A DNA stretch of 64,000 bases from Terriglobia bacterium. Lineage in GTDB: Bacteria; Acidobacteriota; Terriglobia; JAJPHL01. Of the stretch, positions 10,401 through 21,356 are shown one piece after another. The DNA is taken from positions 124,001 to 188,000 of the forward strand of contig JAJPHL010000002.1 of NCBI GenBank assembly GCA_021325275.1, read 5' to 3'. The notes under the pieces are model-generated. The model was not told the origin of the DNA and made no database searches. It saw only the letters and a program-made list of their open reading frames with translations. The first letter of the stretch is position 1; the number at the start of each line of letters is the position of its first letter. Both the position numbers and the translations under genes were made by a program.

Positions 10401-10650
10401 GGGACGCGACACGCTCATCGGTCCGGGACTCGCGACGTGGGATTTGTCGTTCCTAAAAGACTTGCACGTTCGCGAAGGATTGCGCCTGCAATTCCGCGCG
10501 GAGTTGTTCAACATTTTGAATCGCGCGAATTTTAACACGCCGAACGCCGTGACGTTCACGCCGACCGGCGTGTCGCCCACCGCGGGCGTGATCACCGCGA
10601 CGTCGACCACGTCGCGCCAAGTGCAGTTGGGATTGAAGTTGTTGTGGTAA
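7423..10650 (+). CDS. TonB-dependent receptor, Oar-like, with carboxypeptidase-regulatory N-domain
   Basis: 1075 residues. A signal peptide ends at FAQ (about residue 17), followed by a carboxypeptidase-regulatory-like Ig domain (SGTVTDPSGGVLGFATV onward, about 25-105), a plug with ELPLNGRSFDLLMTLQPSV near 140, and a long outer-membrane beta-barrel ending in the aromatic residue W (GLKLLW). This is the expanded acidobacterial receptor class whose substrates are mostly unknown, probably oligosaccharides, peptides or siderophores. AAGG precedes the ATG at a normal distance. The upstream AT-rich stretch contains two TATACT hexamers that could serve as -10 elements. The secreted serine hydrolase begins 13 bases downstream, implying an operon that couples degradation and uptake. 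Confidence 0.93.
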   Translation: MRRLVAVLLFALPAFAQVSAVLSGTVTDPSGGVLGFATVTARSVDTGATRETTTDAAGRYLFTSLPIGPYELRVSKNGFDPALRTGVNLTVGENATIDFALKIGGVLELITVNGDAPLVSVTTVDGGGLVTETAIKELPLNGRSFDLLMTLQPSVVNFTWEKTGGVGVSNSTVGNNFAVAGNRPQQNIFLLNGVELSGAAENNMQPGGTSQQLLGVDAVREFTLLADSYGAEFGKRPGGQVLIVTQSGTNQLHGSVYEFLRNNALDAASFFDPGSAPGFQRNQFGAALGGPIRKNQTFLFANYEGFRQHLHQTGVDLVPDNDARAGNLPCKLVSPTPAVCPASGLVFVGVSPLINAWPTPTPGAPDFGGISEAFNNPLQTIREDFGTVRLDHIFSTKDTLNAIYTIDDSNDFTPTSTNAYAADAESLREQVATIEHTHVFGSAVNVARAGFSRAGYFFTGEPTPGTPAAQLPGFLAGKPLGALVVGGSAASNPTAQLGLAGSNNGSNLYIARNLFTYEDRVSITKGRHQVTLGAWLQRLRSNERIALSQYGQATFTSLQTFLQGTLGSLLYDPAPTPLGWRAWFGAFYASDTIRLTPRLTATGGFRDEFTTGWSEAFGRAATYTFPGRVISSQPNVGGNAIITNNGKFLPQPRLGLAWRPFAWKHATVVRAAFGMYNDLQDALGYRTDQNAPFNPTYTLPNISLSSLPINPAAPVPSAARLVPGGVQPDLKTPTLVSWSLRIQQQITPNTALTVGYLGSHGYHEILGIDANEPFPVVCPAAPCPAVYPSTFPAGIAGTPVPPGTYYVPTATKPNAAIANTWTYFSEADSSYNALQVDVNHRFSRNFALRGVYTWSKAIDDGDSLNATTSGGEPALASNPFNLRADRGLANYDVRHVASINGTYELPFGRNATGVEKMLAAGWTVNTIVALQGGFPFTPQLSYNPSNNGDTRNPVRPFVNPNFSGPLILGNVNQWFNPAAFLAPPNNSGFYGNLGRDTLIGPGLATWDLSFLKDLHVREGLRLQFRAELFNILNRANFNTPNAVTFTPTGVSPTAGVITATSTTSRQVQLGLKLLW

Positions 10651-10663
10651 TACAATCGTCAGG

Positions 10664-12286
10664 ATGAAACTGACGCGTAGACTCTTCGCCGCTACCCTAT
10701 TCGCCACCTTCGCGGTCGCACCGTTTTCACTTCAGGCGCAAACCGACCATGTGCAATCCGATATCGACCCGCTGGTCTCGGCGACGGTCGAGCGAGCCCG
10801 CAAGGAATTCAACGTGCCCGGCATGGCTGTCGCGATCGTCAAGGACGGCCATGTCGTCCTTGCCAAGGGATACGGCGTGCGCAAGCTTGGCGATTCCGCG
10901 CCGGTCACGGCCGATACGCTGTTCGGCATCGCCTCCAACAGCAAGGCGTTCACGTCGGCGGCCATCGCCCTGCTGATCGACGAACACAAGCTCGCGTGGA
11001 ACGATCGCGTGGTGGACAAGCTGCCGGAATTCGCGATGAGCGACGCCTATGTGACGCGCGAAATGCGCATCCGCGACCTGCTTTGTCACCGCAGCGGATT
11101 AGGATTGGGCGCGGGCGACTTGATGTTTTTCCCGCGCAGCGACCTGACCGCCGATCAAATCATCTACCGCCTGCGCTTTATCCCGTTGGCCACCAGTTTC
11201 CGCAGCGAGTACGCGTACGACAACATCTTGTACACCGTGGCGGGCGCGGTGATCCAGCGCGTGTCCGGCCGCACGTGGCAGCAATTCATGCGCGAGCGTT
11301 TTTTCGAGCCGCTGGAGATGAAATCGACGCGCCCGAGCATCAACGATGTCACCGCGCGCCAGGACGTAGCGTATCCGCACGTGCACGTGAATGACGCACT
11401 CACCGCGCTGCCCCTCGACACGCTGGCGCTCGACAACAGCGCGCCGGCCGGCGCCATTGTGTCGTCGGTGAACGACATGTCGAAGTGGGTCGCCACGCTC
11501 TTGCGCAGCGGCCGGCTGCCCGATGGAAAAACACTGATCAGCAGCGCGCAGATGCGCGAGCTTTGGCGGCCGGCCACGATTCTTCCCAACGGCGTGCCGC
11601 CACCGGCGCTGACGGAAGGGAAAACCAACTTCTCGTCTTACGCCATGGGTGAGCAGGTGCGCGAGTATCGCGGCGAGTTGATGATCACGCACACCGGCGG
11701 TCTGCTCGGGATGGTCACGCAGGTGTCGATGCTGCCCGAGAAAAATATCGGCGTGATTGTGTTCACGAATCAGATGGTGGGCGCGGCGTTCGATTCCGTA
11801 TCACGAACCATTTTCGATCACTACCTTCTTGATCAGGATCACGGAGCCCCGTCGAAGGATTGGATCGGCGCTTACGCCGGCATGCTGAAGACGAACGCGT
11901 CGAACGCGTCCTCCGTTGTGGAACAGGCGTTCCAGAAGCGCAACGCGCAGTCCAAGTCTTCACTGGCGCTGGAGTCGTACGCCGGACGCTATCGCGATCC
12001 CTGGTATGGCGATGTGCTGATCGAGGCACGCGACGGAAAGCTGGCCATTCGTTTCACGCACAATCCCGCGCTCACGGGCACGCTGGAACATTTTCAATAC
12101 GACACGTTTGTGGCCCGCTGGAAAGACCGCTCGCTCGACGCCGACGCCTACGTGACGTTCTCGCTAAATCCCGCCGGCACGATCGCCGAAGTAAAGATGA
12201 AAGCGGTGTCGCCGACAACTGACTTCAGTTTTGATTTTCACGATCTCGCGTTGAAGCCCGCAGCCGCGTCGAGTCCCGCGTGGTGA
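10664..12286 (+). CDS. secreted beta-lactamase-fold serine hydrolase (class C/DD-peptidase-like)
   Basis: 540 residues with a signal peptide ending near SLQAQ (about 26). The beta-lactamase/transpeptidase-like fold is shown by S-x-x-K at S91-K94 (SNSK), Y-x-N at Y185-N187 (YDN) and a HTGGLLG third motif near residue 345. The C-terminal ~120 residues (YAGRYRDPWYGDVLIEARDG) match the DUF3471-type domain often fused to such esterases and peptidases. True beta-lactamase activity cannot be inferred; related proteins hydrolyse D-amino-acid peptides or esters. It directly follows the TonB receptor gene and is probably co-transcribed with it. Confidence 0.9.
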   Translation: MKLTRRLFAATLFATFAVAPFSLQAQTDHVQSDIDPLVSATVERARKEFNVPGMAVAIVKDGHVVLAKGYGVRKLGDSAPVTADTLFGIASNSKAFTSAAIALLIDEHKLAWNDRVVDKLPEFAMSDAYVTREMRIRDLLCHRSGLGLGAGDLMFFPRSDLTADQIIYRLRFIPLATSFRSEYAYDNILYTVAGAVIQRVSGRTWQQFMRERFFEPLEMKSTRPSINDVTARQDVAYPHVHVNDALTALPLDTLALDNSAPAGAIVSSVNDMSKWVATLLRSGRLPDGKTLISSAQMRELWRPATILPNGVPPPALTEGKTNFSSYAMGEQVREYRGELMITHTGGLLGMVTQVSMLPEKNIGVIVFTNQMVGAAFDSVSRTIFDHYLLDQDHGAPSKDWIGAYAGMLKTNASNASSVVEQAFQKRNAQSKSSLALESYAGRYRDPWYGDVLIEARDGKLAIRFTHNPALTGTLEHFQYDTFVARWKDRSLDADAYVTFSLNPAGTIAEVKMKAVSPTTDFSFDFHDLALKPAAASSPAW

Positions 12287-12298
12287 CAGATCGACAAG

Positions 12299-15200
12299 TT
12301 AGTGCACGGCGATCGTGCCCGCGTTACTCGCGACGCCGTTTTGCGAAATGATCACAGGCGCGGCGGTGTTCGTGCCCAATCCCGACGGAACGACGGCGTT
12401 CACTTGGTACAAACCAACGAATCCTGGCGCGACCCCCGCATATTGAATCGCGGCCGATGCGCCGCCGATGGTGACCGTAGGCTGAACGACGGCGAGTCCT
12501 GATGCCGGCGGCTGACCTGTCGCCGCTGCCGGCGTAACCGCGCCGAGTCCCGTGGCGAAAATCACGATCACGTCGCCGCCGACGGCGGGATGCGTCGCGT
12601 CGATCAATTGATTCGCGACGTTCAGGATCGCGCCTTGCGTTCCGTTCGTGGTGAAGATTCCAGGATGCGCCGCGCCGACAATAATCAGCTCGGGCACCGC
12701 TTCGAGTTCGGGGCCCGAAGCCGGAATCGCGCGCGCCACAACTTGCGATTGCGTTCCCGGCATCAGTTCCACGGGAATCTGCGCATTCACTTGTCCGGTG
12801 CTCGAGAAAAACAGGGGCGCGTCGATGCCGCCGATCGTGAGTGTGATATTCGCAAGCGTCGTGGGCAGCGGGAACGTCGACGCGTTCGTATTCGCCGTGC
12901 CGAGATTCGTCCCGAACACCGACACGATGCTCCCCGGTGCGAGATCCGCGCCCGGCGCGAAGCTCGCCGCGTTCACCACGCCGCCCGTTCCGACCACCGG
13001 CGGCGGCGCGGTGTTCGCACCAACGCTTCCGGTCAGCACGAGGACCGCGGGTGTGAGCGATCCGGAGCTCGCGCGCACGGTCACGGTGGTCGCTAGAGCG
13101 TTGCTGGGTTTCCATGTCGCAGAGTATAAGCCGTTGCCGAGCGATGGCAACGACAACGCGGGGTCGCCGTTCGAAAACGTCGCGACAATGGTCGCACCAC
13201 TGCTCGCGTTTCCGCAATCGTCGCTTAAATATGCTTCGAGATTCACGGGCCATCCCACGGGCGACGAAAAACTGTTGGCCAGTTGGCGCATCGCGAGCAC
13301 CAGTTTCGACGGCGTGCAGTTGGCGGCGGCTGCACCGCGAAAACCTTCGGCGGCGGCGCCGGAGCTCGCCGGAACGACCAGGCTTACGGCGACATCTTGC
13401 GACGGCGAGCCATTCGAAGGAACAATCGTGACCGTTCCGGTGTACAAGCCCGCCGCGAGTCCCGTGGCATTGGCCGTTACCGTGATCGCGCCATTCGCAA
13501 TGCCGGATGCGTCGGCGCTCAGCCAGTTTCCACCCGATTGCGTGGTGACCGCGGCGGTCGCGGCGACCAAGGGAGCCGATCCCGTATCGAACGCGACCAA
13601 CTGCGCGGAAGGCGCGCCGGCCGCACCCGAGAAGATCAAAGCCTGCGGATAAATCCGTAGCGGCGAGGGCGATCCTGAAGGGAGCACATTCAGCACGGTG
13701 CTGATGAACTGCGGCGAGTTCGCCGCCGGTGGATTCCCATTGTTATTGGCGGACACCCGGATCAATCCGTAATAGCTGCCGGGCACAAGTCCCGTGGTGT
13801 TCGCCTGCACGGTGAGAACGTCGTAGGTTCCTGCGCCGACAATGTCCGCCGCGTTGTTGGGCGAAACAATCAAGCCCGTGCCTCGCACGACAGTGCCCTG
13901 CCATGCCATCGTGCCCGTTCCCGCATTCGCGATATACACTTTCTGCGTTGGCGAGTACGTTGCGCCGGCCAGCGCGTTCAACACAAGTCCCGTTTGACCG
14001 ACAATCATCACCGCGGCCGACGGAGGAACAAGCAACTCCACGGAAATCGTGATCCCGCCGCCGTTGATGCTGATCGTTCCCATGTAAACGCCCGTGGCCA
14101 GACCCGTCGCGTTGACGGAAACGGTCAACGGTGTCGACCCGAACGCCCCGACGCTGCCGGACGCCGGTGAAACGCTCAGCCAATTTCCGCCGTTCACCGT
14201 GCCGGCCAATGCGGTATAGCCCAATGACGTGCCACTTGAATTTGAAATCGCGACGATCTGCGGCGCGCTTCCCGCCTGCAACTTCAGCGTCGCCGGCGCA
14301 GTCAATGGACCGACCGGGGTCGCCAGCCACGATCCAGGATTCGATTGGTTTTGCGCGACGACGGCACCATTGCGCTCGTAGCCCTCGTCAAACGGACCAT
14401 TCGGACAACTGTTGAAAAATGTCGTGATGCCACTGCACGTGAACATCGCGTAGTTGTTCGGAGCCGCAACGTTTTGGACCAGGGTGACATCCCACGCGGT
14501 GATTTTCCCAGCGGAATCGGTACTGACGACAATTCGAGTTTCAAACGACGCCGCCGTGGACGGATCCAGCCTGTTCACGCCGTCGGTGAACGCGAAGTTC
14601 GTAACCGACGCCGTGATGTTGGCGGCATTCAGATTCGCCGCCAGCGTGGGCGCGGTGAAGTAACCCGTGACGAAGTTCGAGGTCGTGTACGGCGATTGAG
14701 CGCTCGTGAACGGGTTCCCTCGATAGCTGTAGATGGTCGACGAGGACGGCGGTGCGCTCGCCGCGGTGACCGTGAGCGACACATTTACTGTCGTTGATTG
14801 AATGGTGACAGTTCCTTGATACGTTCCCGGCGCCAGACTCGCCGCGTTCGCGATCACCGTGATCGATGCGGGCGTGATTCCCGCACCCGGCGACGCGCTC
14901 AGCCACGTGCCTCCCGATGTTGTCGCGGCCGTCGCCTGAAAAGATGCTCCCGTAGGATTGCTCGTCACCTGCAATATCGAAGTAGCAACCGAGCCTTGTT
15001 GCACGGTCAGCGTCAAGGTGGCCGGTGCGACGGAAATCACCGGCACGACGGCCGCCGGAGTGATTTTGCGCACGCGATAACTCCCGTCGGAAATGTAAAT
15101 GTTCCCGGCCGCATCGAGGGTCACGAAGTAACAACCGATCTGAGCGTTGAGCGGCGAACCTCCGTCGCCGGTGGTGCCGGGGGTGCCGGTGCCCGCAACA

Positions 15201-17149
15201 CGGCTGATGATTCCTTGCGGATTGATCTTGCGCAGCGCGCCGGCAACGCAGACGTACAAGTTGCCTGCGGAATCGAATGTCATTCCGAGGGGCACCGAAA
15301 GTGTCGCCGAAGAGGCCGGACCACCGTCGCCATTCAATCCCGACGCGCCCGTACCGGCAAAAGTGGTGATCGTGCCATTCGAGACTTTGCGGATTCGGTT
15401 GTTCGAAGCATCGGAAATGTACAGCGAACCGGCGGCGTCCACCGCAAGACCGAACGGAAAAAGGCCCGCGCTCGTGGCCGGTCCTCCGTCGCCGGAGAAA
15501 GTTGTGGAGCCGTTGCCCGCGACGGTCGAGATTGTGCCGGCGGCGGTCACCTGGCGAACTCGGCGATTGTTGAAATCGGTGACGTAGAAACCGCTCTTGC
15601 CGTCGGGTATCACGGCGTAAGGAGTGGCCCATTGCGCGGATATCGCCGGGCCGCCGTCGCCCGCGAATCCGCCCGTGCCGCTGCCCGCGATGGTCGAAAC
15701 GATTCCGTTTCCGATCTTGCGCAGTTTGTCGCCGTTCGCGTCCGACACGTACAACGCACCCGAGGAATCGAAAGTGAGGCCGGAGGGCACACCGAATTGC
15801 GCGTTCCCGGCCGCGCCGCCATCGCCGGTTTCGAATCCGCCGCCGGTTCCGGCGAACGTTGAGATGTTGCCGCTGGTGTCGATCTTGCGAATGCGGTTGT
15901 TCGTGCTATCGGCAACGTAAACATTGCCCGCGGCGTCGGTGGCGAGTTGTCGCGCGCCATTCAGCAGCGCTGATGTCGCAGGATTGCCGTCGCCGCCGAA
16001 ACGGTAGTTGCCTCCCGCATATGTCGAGATAGTGCCGTTCGACACTTTGCGAATGCGGTAATTATTTTGGTCGGCGATGTAGAGGTTGCCGGACGAATCG
16101 ATGGCCACGTCTTCCGGATTACCAAGATACGCCGCGGTGGCCGCGCCGCCGTCGCCCGCGTATCCGCCGAAGAACGTCACGCCGCTCTGGGTGGCGCCCG
16201 CGACGGTGGTAATCACGCCGGTGGTCGCGTTCACCATGCGAATCCGGGAAAGGGAGTAGTCGGCGATATAAAGGTTGCCCGAGGCGTCCAGCGCGATTCC
16301 TTCGGGAAGGCTGAAAGTCGCGGCCGTGGCCGGGCCGCCATCGCCGGAAAAACCGCTCGCGCCCGTTCCGGCGTACGTGCTGATGGTCCCGCCCTCCTTG
16401 AATCGCCGAATGCGATTGCTGCCGCGCTCGGAAACGTAGATGAAGCCGGTCGCCGGATCGAATGCCAAGCCGTCGATGGTCGCTATGGTCGCCGAAGTGG
16501 CCGGTCCGCCGTCGCCGGTGTCGCCGCTCCCGCCGGTCCCGGCGATTGTGGTGATCGTGCCGCCCGGAGTAATTTTGCGGATGCGACGATTCCCCTCATC
16601 GCCGATGTAGACGTTGCCCGCCGGATCAAGCGCCAGCGAATACGGCACGCTGATCTTGGCTTGCGTGGCGGGCCCGCCGTCGCCGGAGAATCCGGATGTA
16701 CCGGTGCCGGCGATCGTCGTGATGATCCCGTTCGAGATTTTGCGGATGCGGTAGTTAAAGGAGTCCGCTATATAAAGGTTGCCGGCCGCGTCGACGCGAA
16801 TCGATTCGGGCTGGTTGACTTGCGCTTGCGTCGCGGGACCGCCATCGCCGGAGTATCCCGCCGTGCCTGTGCCGGCGACAACGGAGATGTTGCCGCCGGG
16901 AGAAACCGCGAAGATCACGTTGGACGTAAAATCGACCCCGTAGACGGTCCCATCCGGTCCTACCGCAACCGAGTACACTATGCCGACCGGCGCATTCGTG
17001 GCCGCTCCGGAAAACGCGCGGTAAACGGGATCAGTCCCGGCGAGTGTGGTGATGATTTGCGCCGAGGCCGGCGCGTAAAGCGTCAGGCACAGAAGCGCCG
17101 CCGCGAGACTTGCGCGTAAAAAAATACGTGCAGGCATTTGGCACCTCAA
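12299..17149 (-). CDS. giant secreted NHL-repeat protein with BACON-like and TIGR03437 domains
   Basis: 1616 residues. After a signal peptide (ending near PASAQ, about 30) come at least a dozen NHL-type repeats (to about residue 690), with units like AGTGASGFSGDGGPATSA and LYIADSFNYRIRKI, predicted to stack as one or two beta-propellers. Next are Ig/BACON-like segments (GGTWLSASPGAG, NWLSVSPASGSVG, NWLSADASG), and the last ~210 residues are the TIGR03437 domain (GGVVNAASFAPGADLAPGSI to GLYQVNAVVPSGLG). This architecture is typical of Solibacter-like acidobacteria; it suggests a cell-surface adhesion or carbohydrate-binding role, unproven. It is convergent with the serine hydrolase, with only 12 bases between the stop codons. 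Confidence 0.92.
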   Translation of the reverse strand: MRCQMPARIFLRASLAAALLCLTLYAPASAQIITTLAGTDPVYRAFSGAATNAPVGIVYSVAVGPDGTVYGVDFTSNVIFAVSPGGNISVVAGTGTAGYSGDGGPATQAQVNQPESIRVDAAGNLYIADSFNYRIRKISNGIITTIAGTGTSGFSGDGGPATQAKISVPYSLALDPAGNVYIGDEGNRRIRKITPGGTITTIAGTGGSGDTGDGGPATSATIATIDGLAFDPATGFIYVSERGSNRIRRFKEGGTISTYAGTGASGFSGDGGPATAATFSLPEGIALDASGNLYIADYSLSRIRMVNATTGVITTVAGATQSGVTFFGGYAGDGGAATAAYLGNPEDVAIDSSGNLYIADQNNYRIRKVSNGTISTYAGGNYRFGGDGNPATSALLNGARQLATDAAGNVYVADSTNNRIRKIDTSGNISTFAGTGGGFETGDGGAAGNAQFGVPSGLTFDSSGALYVSDANGDKLRKIGNGIVSTIAGSGTGGFAGDGGPAISAQWATPYAVIPDGKSGFYVTDFNNRRVRQVTAAGTISTVAGNGSTTFSGDGGPATSAGLFPFGLAVDAAGSLYISDASNNRIRKVSNGTITTFAGTGASGLNGDGGPASSATLSVPLGMTFDSAGNLYVCVAGALRKINPQGIISRVAGTGTPGTTGDGGSPLNAQIGCYFVTLDAAGNIYISDGSYRVRKITPAAVVPVISVAPATLTLTVQQGSVATSILQVTSNPTGASFQATAATTSGGTWLSASPGAGITPASITVIANAASLAPGTYQGTVTIQSTTVNVSLTVTAASAPPSSSTIYSYRGNPFTSAQSPYTTSNFVTGYFTAPTLAANLNAANITASVTNFAFTDGVNRLDPSTAASFETRIVVSTDSAGKITAWDVTLVQNVAAPNNYAMFTCSGITTFFNSCPNGPFDEGYERNGAVVAQNQSNPGSWLATPVGPLTAPATLKLQAGSAPQIVAISNSSGTSLGYTALAGTVNGGNWLSVSPASGSVGAFGSTPLTVSVNATGLATGVYMGTISINGGGITISVELLVPPSAAVMIVGQTGLVLNALAGATYSPTQKVYIANAGTGTMAWQGTVVRGTGLIVSPNNAADIVGAGTYDVLTVQANTTGLVPGSYYGLIRVSANNNGNPPAANSPQFISTVLNVLPSGSPSPLRIYPQALIFSGAAGAPSAQLVAFDTGSAPLVAATAAVTTQSGGNWLSADASGIANGAITVTANATGLAAGLYTGTVTIVPSNGSPSQDVAVSLVVPASSGAAAEGFRGAAAANCTPSKLVLAMRQLANSFSSPVGWPVNLEAYLSDDCGNASSGATIVATFSNGDPALSLPSLGNGLYSATWKPSNALATTVTVRASSGSLTPAVLVLTGSVGANTAPPPVVGTGGVVNAASFAPGADLAPGSIVSVFGTNLGTANTNASTFPLPTTLANITLTIGGIDAPLFFSSTGQVNAQIPVELMPGTQSQVVARAIPASGPELEAVPELIIVGAAHPGIFTTNGTQGAILNVANQLIDATHPAVGGDVIVIFATGLGAVTPAAATGQPPASGLAVVQPTVTIGGASAAIQYAGVAPGFVGLYQVNAVVPSGLGTNTAAPVIISQNGVASNAGTIAVH

Positions 17150-17241
17150 AAACGAAATCTTAATCCTGAAAGAAGCGGAAGAACAGCGCTACTGTATCAA
17201 AGTATCGGAGCGCCGATATAAGGATGAATGGCCGGTGACAC

Positions 17242-17952
17242 ATGATGCGTGATGAATGGCGACTCCTAGGCTATGGGCTGCTGGCCGCGGCACTCATGGC
17301 CGGCGTTCTCGGCGCATCCTTCGCCCTCGACAATGTGCCGGCACAGTGGATCGGCGCGGCGATCGCCGGCGCGGCGGTCTTGGCGGTCTACCTGATTGCT
17401 AGGCGCAGGGAAGCGCCTGCTTGGCGGCGAGCATGGAACAGCGTGGACGACCCCGGCGCCCTGAATCGCTTCGCAACGGCCCGCGCGGCCAAGGATTATC
17501 TGGCCGATCGAATTGTTGAGGAAGCCAATCGTCGTCAGGAATCCATTTCGGACCTCGAACGCCGGATGCTCTATTTCACGGAAGAAGATGGCGATCCATC
17601 AATGCTGGATTTGAACGATGAGTTTGAACGCCAATACGACATGGACCAGTATGAAGCGAAAATCTCCCGGCTAATTAAGAGCGGTCTCGACCGCACATAC
17701 CGGGAAAACAAGGACGAACTCGGTGTCTGGTACGATGCGATCTCAACGTTGGCGGCAGGGGATCACTATCTGTCCGTGATGACATCGATGGCCGGCGCGT
17801 CGCCTCGCGGGGCCGACGAGTTTGCGTCGTTGAGCCTCAAGGATTTCTTGCCACGGGACGCCGAAGACTGGCGCTGGACTCTGGGTATGATTGTCGCGGC
17901 AGCGACGCTGTTCTGTTTGTTGAAGCTTTGGACGCACCGGCTGCTTCATTGA
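17242..17952 (+). CDS. hypothetical membrane protein with N- and C-terminal membrane segments
   Basis: 236 residues. Two hydrophobic helices at about 9-29 and 36-53 are followed by a charged, probably cytoplasmic, helical region (about 55-205) and a last helix at about 212-230 (TLGMIVAAATLFCLLKLW). No family recognised. The start ATG at 17242 is kept because the first helix begins directly after it. The gene sits upstream of a toxin-antitoxin-type pair but is separated from it by an inverted repeat and a -10-like box, so it is probably its own unit. The central acidic/basic helical stretch could mediate protein contacts. Confidence 0.75.
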   Translation: MMRDEWRLLGYGLLAAALMAGVLGASFALDNVPAQWIGAAIAGAAVLAVYLIARRREAPAWRRAWNSVDDPGALNRFATARAAKDYLADRIVEEANRRQESISDLERRMLYFTEEDGDPSMLDLNDEFERQYDMDQYEAKISRLIKSGLDRTYRENKDELGVWYDAISTLAAGDHYLSVMTSMAGASPRGADEFASLSLKDFLPRDAEDWRWTLGMIVAAATLFCLLKLWTHRLLH

Positions 17953-18000
17953 TCCCGGCTCGTCCTTGTACGGGATCGGTCACAGGATCGAGCTTATAAT
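17951..18000 (+). promoter_or_regulatory. inverted repeat and -10 box upstream of the DUF433/DUF5615 pair
   Basis: GATCCCG (17951-17957) and CGGGATC (17971-17977) form a perfect 7-base inverted repeat, followed by TATAAT at 17995-18000, only 12 bases before the antitoxin ATG. The repeat could be the autoregulatory operator of the pair or a terminator stem for the upstream gene. No good -35 box is seen at 17 bases. Confidence 0.45.
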
Positions 18001-18011
18001 GGGTATGGCTT

Positions 18012-18341
18012 ATGGATGCTCTCGCCCAAGTCGAAGACCTACTCCCTGCGCTTTCGCGCGCGGAAAAGGCACGCTTGTTGCAGATCGTTGCCAACGATCT
18101 CGGTGATGCCTTTCCCGGCATCGAATCGACTCCCGAAGTGTCCGGGGGCGAACCCTGCGTCCTTCGCACCCGGATTCCGGTCTGGCTGTTGGAAAGATCT
18201 CGGCGGCTTGGAGTGCGCGAAGAAGAAATCCTGCATAACTACCCGTCTCTCAGCGCCCAGGACCTCGCGAACGCCTGGGCATATGTAAGATCCCACCGTG
18301 GTGAGATCGAGCAACAGATCCGGCAAAACGAAGAGGCGTAA
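18012..18341 (+). CDS. DUF433 domain protein, probable antitoxin
   Basis: 109 residues. The C-terminal half is a DUF433 domain (GGEPCVLRTRIPVWLLE, then ILHNYPSLSAQDLANAWAYV), a winged-HTH-like fold found in antitoxins of the VapB45 type. The N-terminal half is a short helical segment (about 1-30). Its stop codon TAA ends at 18341 and the DUF5615 partner starts at the next base, the tight coupling expected of a toxin-antitoxin operon. Together with the -10 box 12 bases upstream this suggests an autoregulated bicistronic unit. The leader is very short and contains no clear Shine-Dalgarno site. Confidence 0.85.
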   Translation: MDALAQVEDLLPALSRAEKARLLQIVANDLGDAFPGIESTPEVSGGEPCVLRTRIPVWLLERSRRLGVREEEILHNYPSLSAQDLANAWAYVRSHRGEIEQQIRQNEEA

Positions 18342-18683
18342 TTGCACCGGCTTCTATTTGCCGACGAGAACTTCCCATTGGCCACAGTCGTTGCATTGCG
18401 AGCGTTAGGCCATGATGTCCTGACCGCTGCCGAGGCCGGCAAGGCCAATTTGCGCACATCGGATCGGGAAATCCTCGAGATTGCGAGTGCCACGCATCGC
18501 GCCGTCTTGACGGCAAATCGCCGGCACTTCATACGGCTTCACAGTTTGCTCCCGAACCATGCCGGCATCGTGGTTTGCTTTATTGATGCCGATTTCGAGA
18601 ATTTGGCAAGGCGTATCCATCAAGCCATGGAGGAGACCGGAGAGCTGGCGGGACAACTGCTCCGGGTGACGCGACGGGGCTAG
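18342..18683 (+). CDS. DUF5615 PIN-like protein, probable toxin nuclease
   Basis: 113 residues from a TTG codon that directly abuts the stop of the DUF433 gene. The sequence LLFADENFPLATVVALRALGHDVLTAAEAG is the hallmark of the DUF5615 PIN-like family; acidic residues expected of a PIN nuclease are present at ADEN (D7/E8), in SDREILEIA and in FIDADFE. Family members are toxin-like ribonuclease candidates paired with DUF433 proteins. A downstream ATG would remove the ADEN motif, so the TTG start is favoured. Toxicity is inferred from the family and gene order only. Confidence 0.85.
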   Translation: MHRLLFADENFPLATVVALRALGHDVLTAAEAGKANLRTSDREILEIASATHRAVLTANRRHFIRLHSLLPNHAGIVVCFIDADFENLARRIHQAMEETGELAGQLLRVTRRG

Positions 18684-18821
18684 CGCGTCGCCGCCGCCGA
18701 TTCTGATCCCCATTCGACCCCCGGATTTCCCCGTTCGACCGAAAACCCTCCCCAACGATAGCCCTGCAAGATAAAAAGGATAGGTAACATTTCAAGTCAG
18801 GCCATTGTCTAAGGAGCTCGC

Positions 18822-21008
<2,187 letters not shown>

Positions 21009-21058
21009 CGGCTACTAGACCACCCTAGCTTAGCCGCACTTTCGAAATGTCCGCAGAG

Positions 21059-21094
21059 AGCCCCGGGCCGGCAACGGTCCGGGGCTTTTTCTTT
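21059..21094 (+). terminator. Rho-independent terminator of the radical SAM gene
   Basis: AGCCCCGG and CCGGGGCT form an 8-bp GC stem followed by TTTTCTTT, 50 bases after the stop codon. Confidence 0.85.
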
Positions 21095-21141
21095 GTGACT
21101 AGGGTAATAATTGCCGGAATCCCGGTCGAGACAGCGGCGGC

Positions 21142-21303
21142 CTAATCGTCTGCCGTCACTTGCTGCACGACCTTCGACTTGTTCTCGTCCGCCATCAGCG
21201 CCTCGATTTCCTCTGCGCGGACGGGAGTTCCAAACAACGATCCGATCGCCAGCACCACATAAAGCAGAATCTTCCCGCCATCCTTGCGAGATATGCCAAA
21301 CAT
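21142..21303 (-). CDS. small hypothetical protein with one hydrophobic segment
   Basis: 53 residues beginning MFGISRKDGGKILLYVVLAI, with a single hydrophobic helix at about 11-24 and an acidic/basic tail (EEIEALMADENKSKVVQQ). GGAGGTG lies just upstream of the ATG on the minus strand, a strong ribosome-binding site, which is the main support. It would be a small anchored or secreted peptide of unknown role. Its stop lies about 48 bases from the terminator of the convergent radical SAM gene. Confidence 0.6.
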   Translation of the reverse strand: MFGISRKDGGKILLYVVLAIGSLFGTPVRAEEIEALMADENKSKVVQQVTADD

Positions 21304-21356
21304 ACGGACACCTCCGTGCCGATTGCCGTGAAAATGTGAATGAGAAAGAGCGGCGA

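Noticed and set aside
15060..17050. Regular repeats suggesting a CRISPR array
   Set aside because: They code for NHL units of a continuous reading frame; spacing varies and units are not identical.
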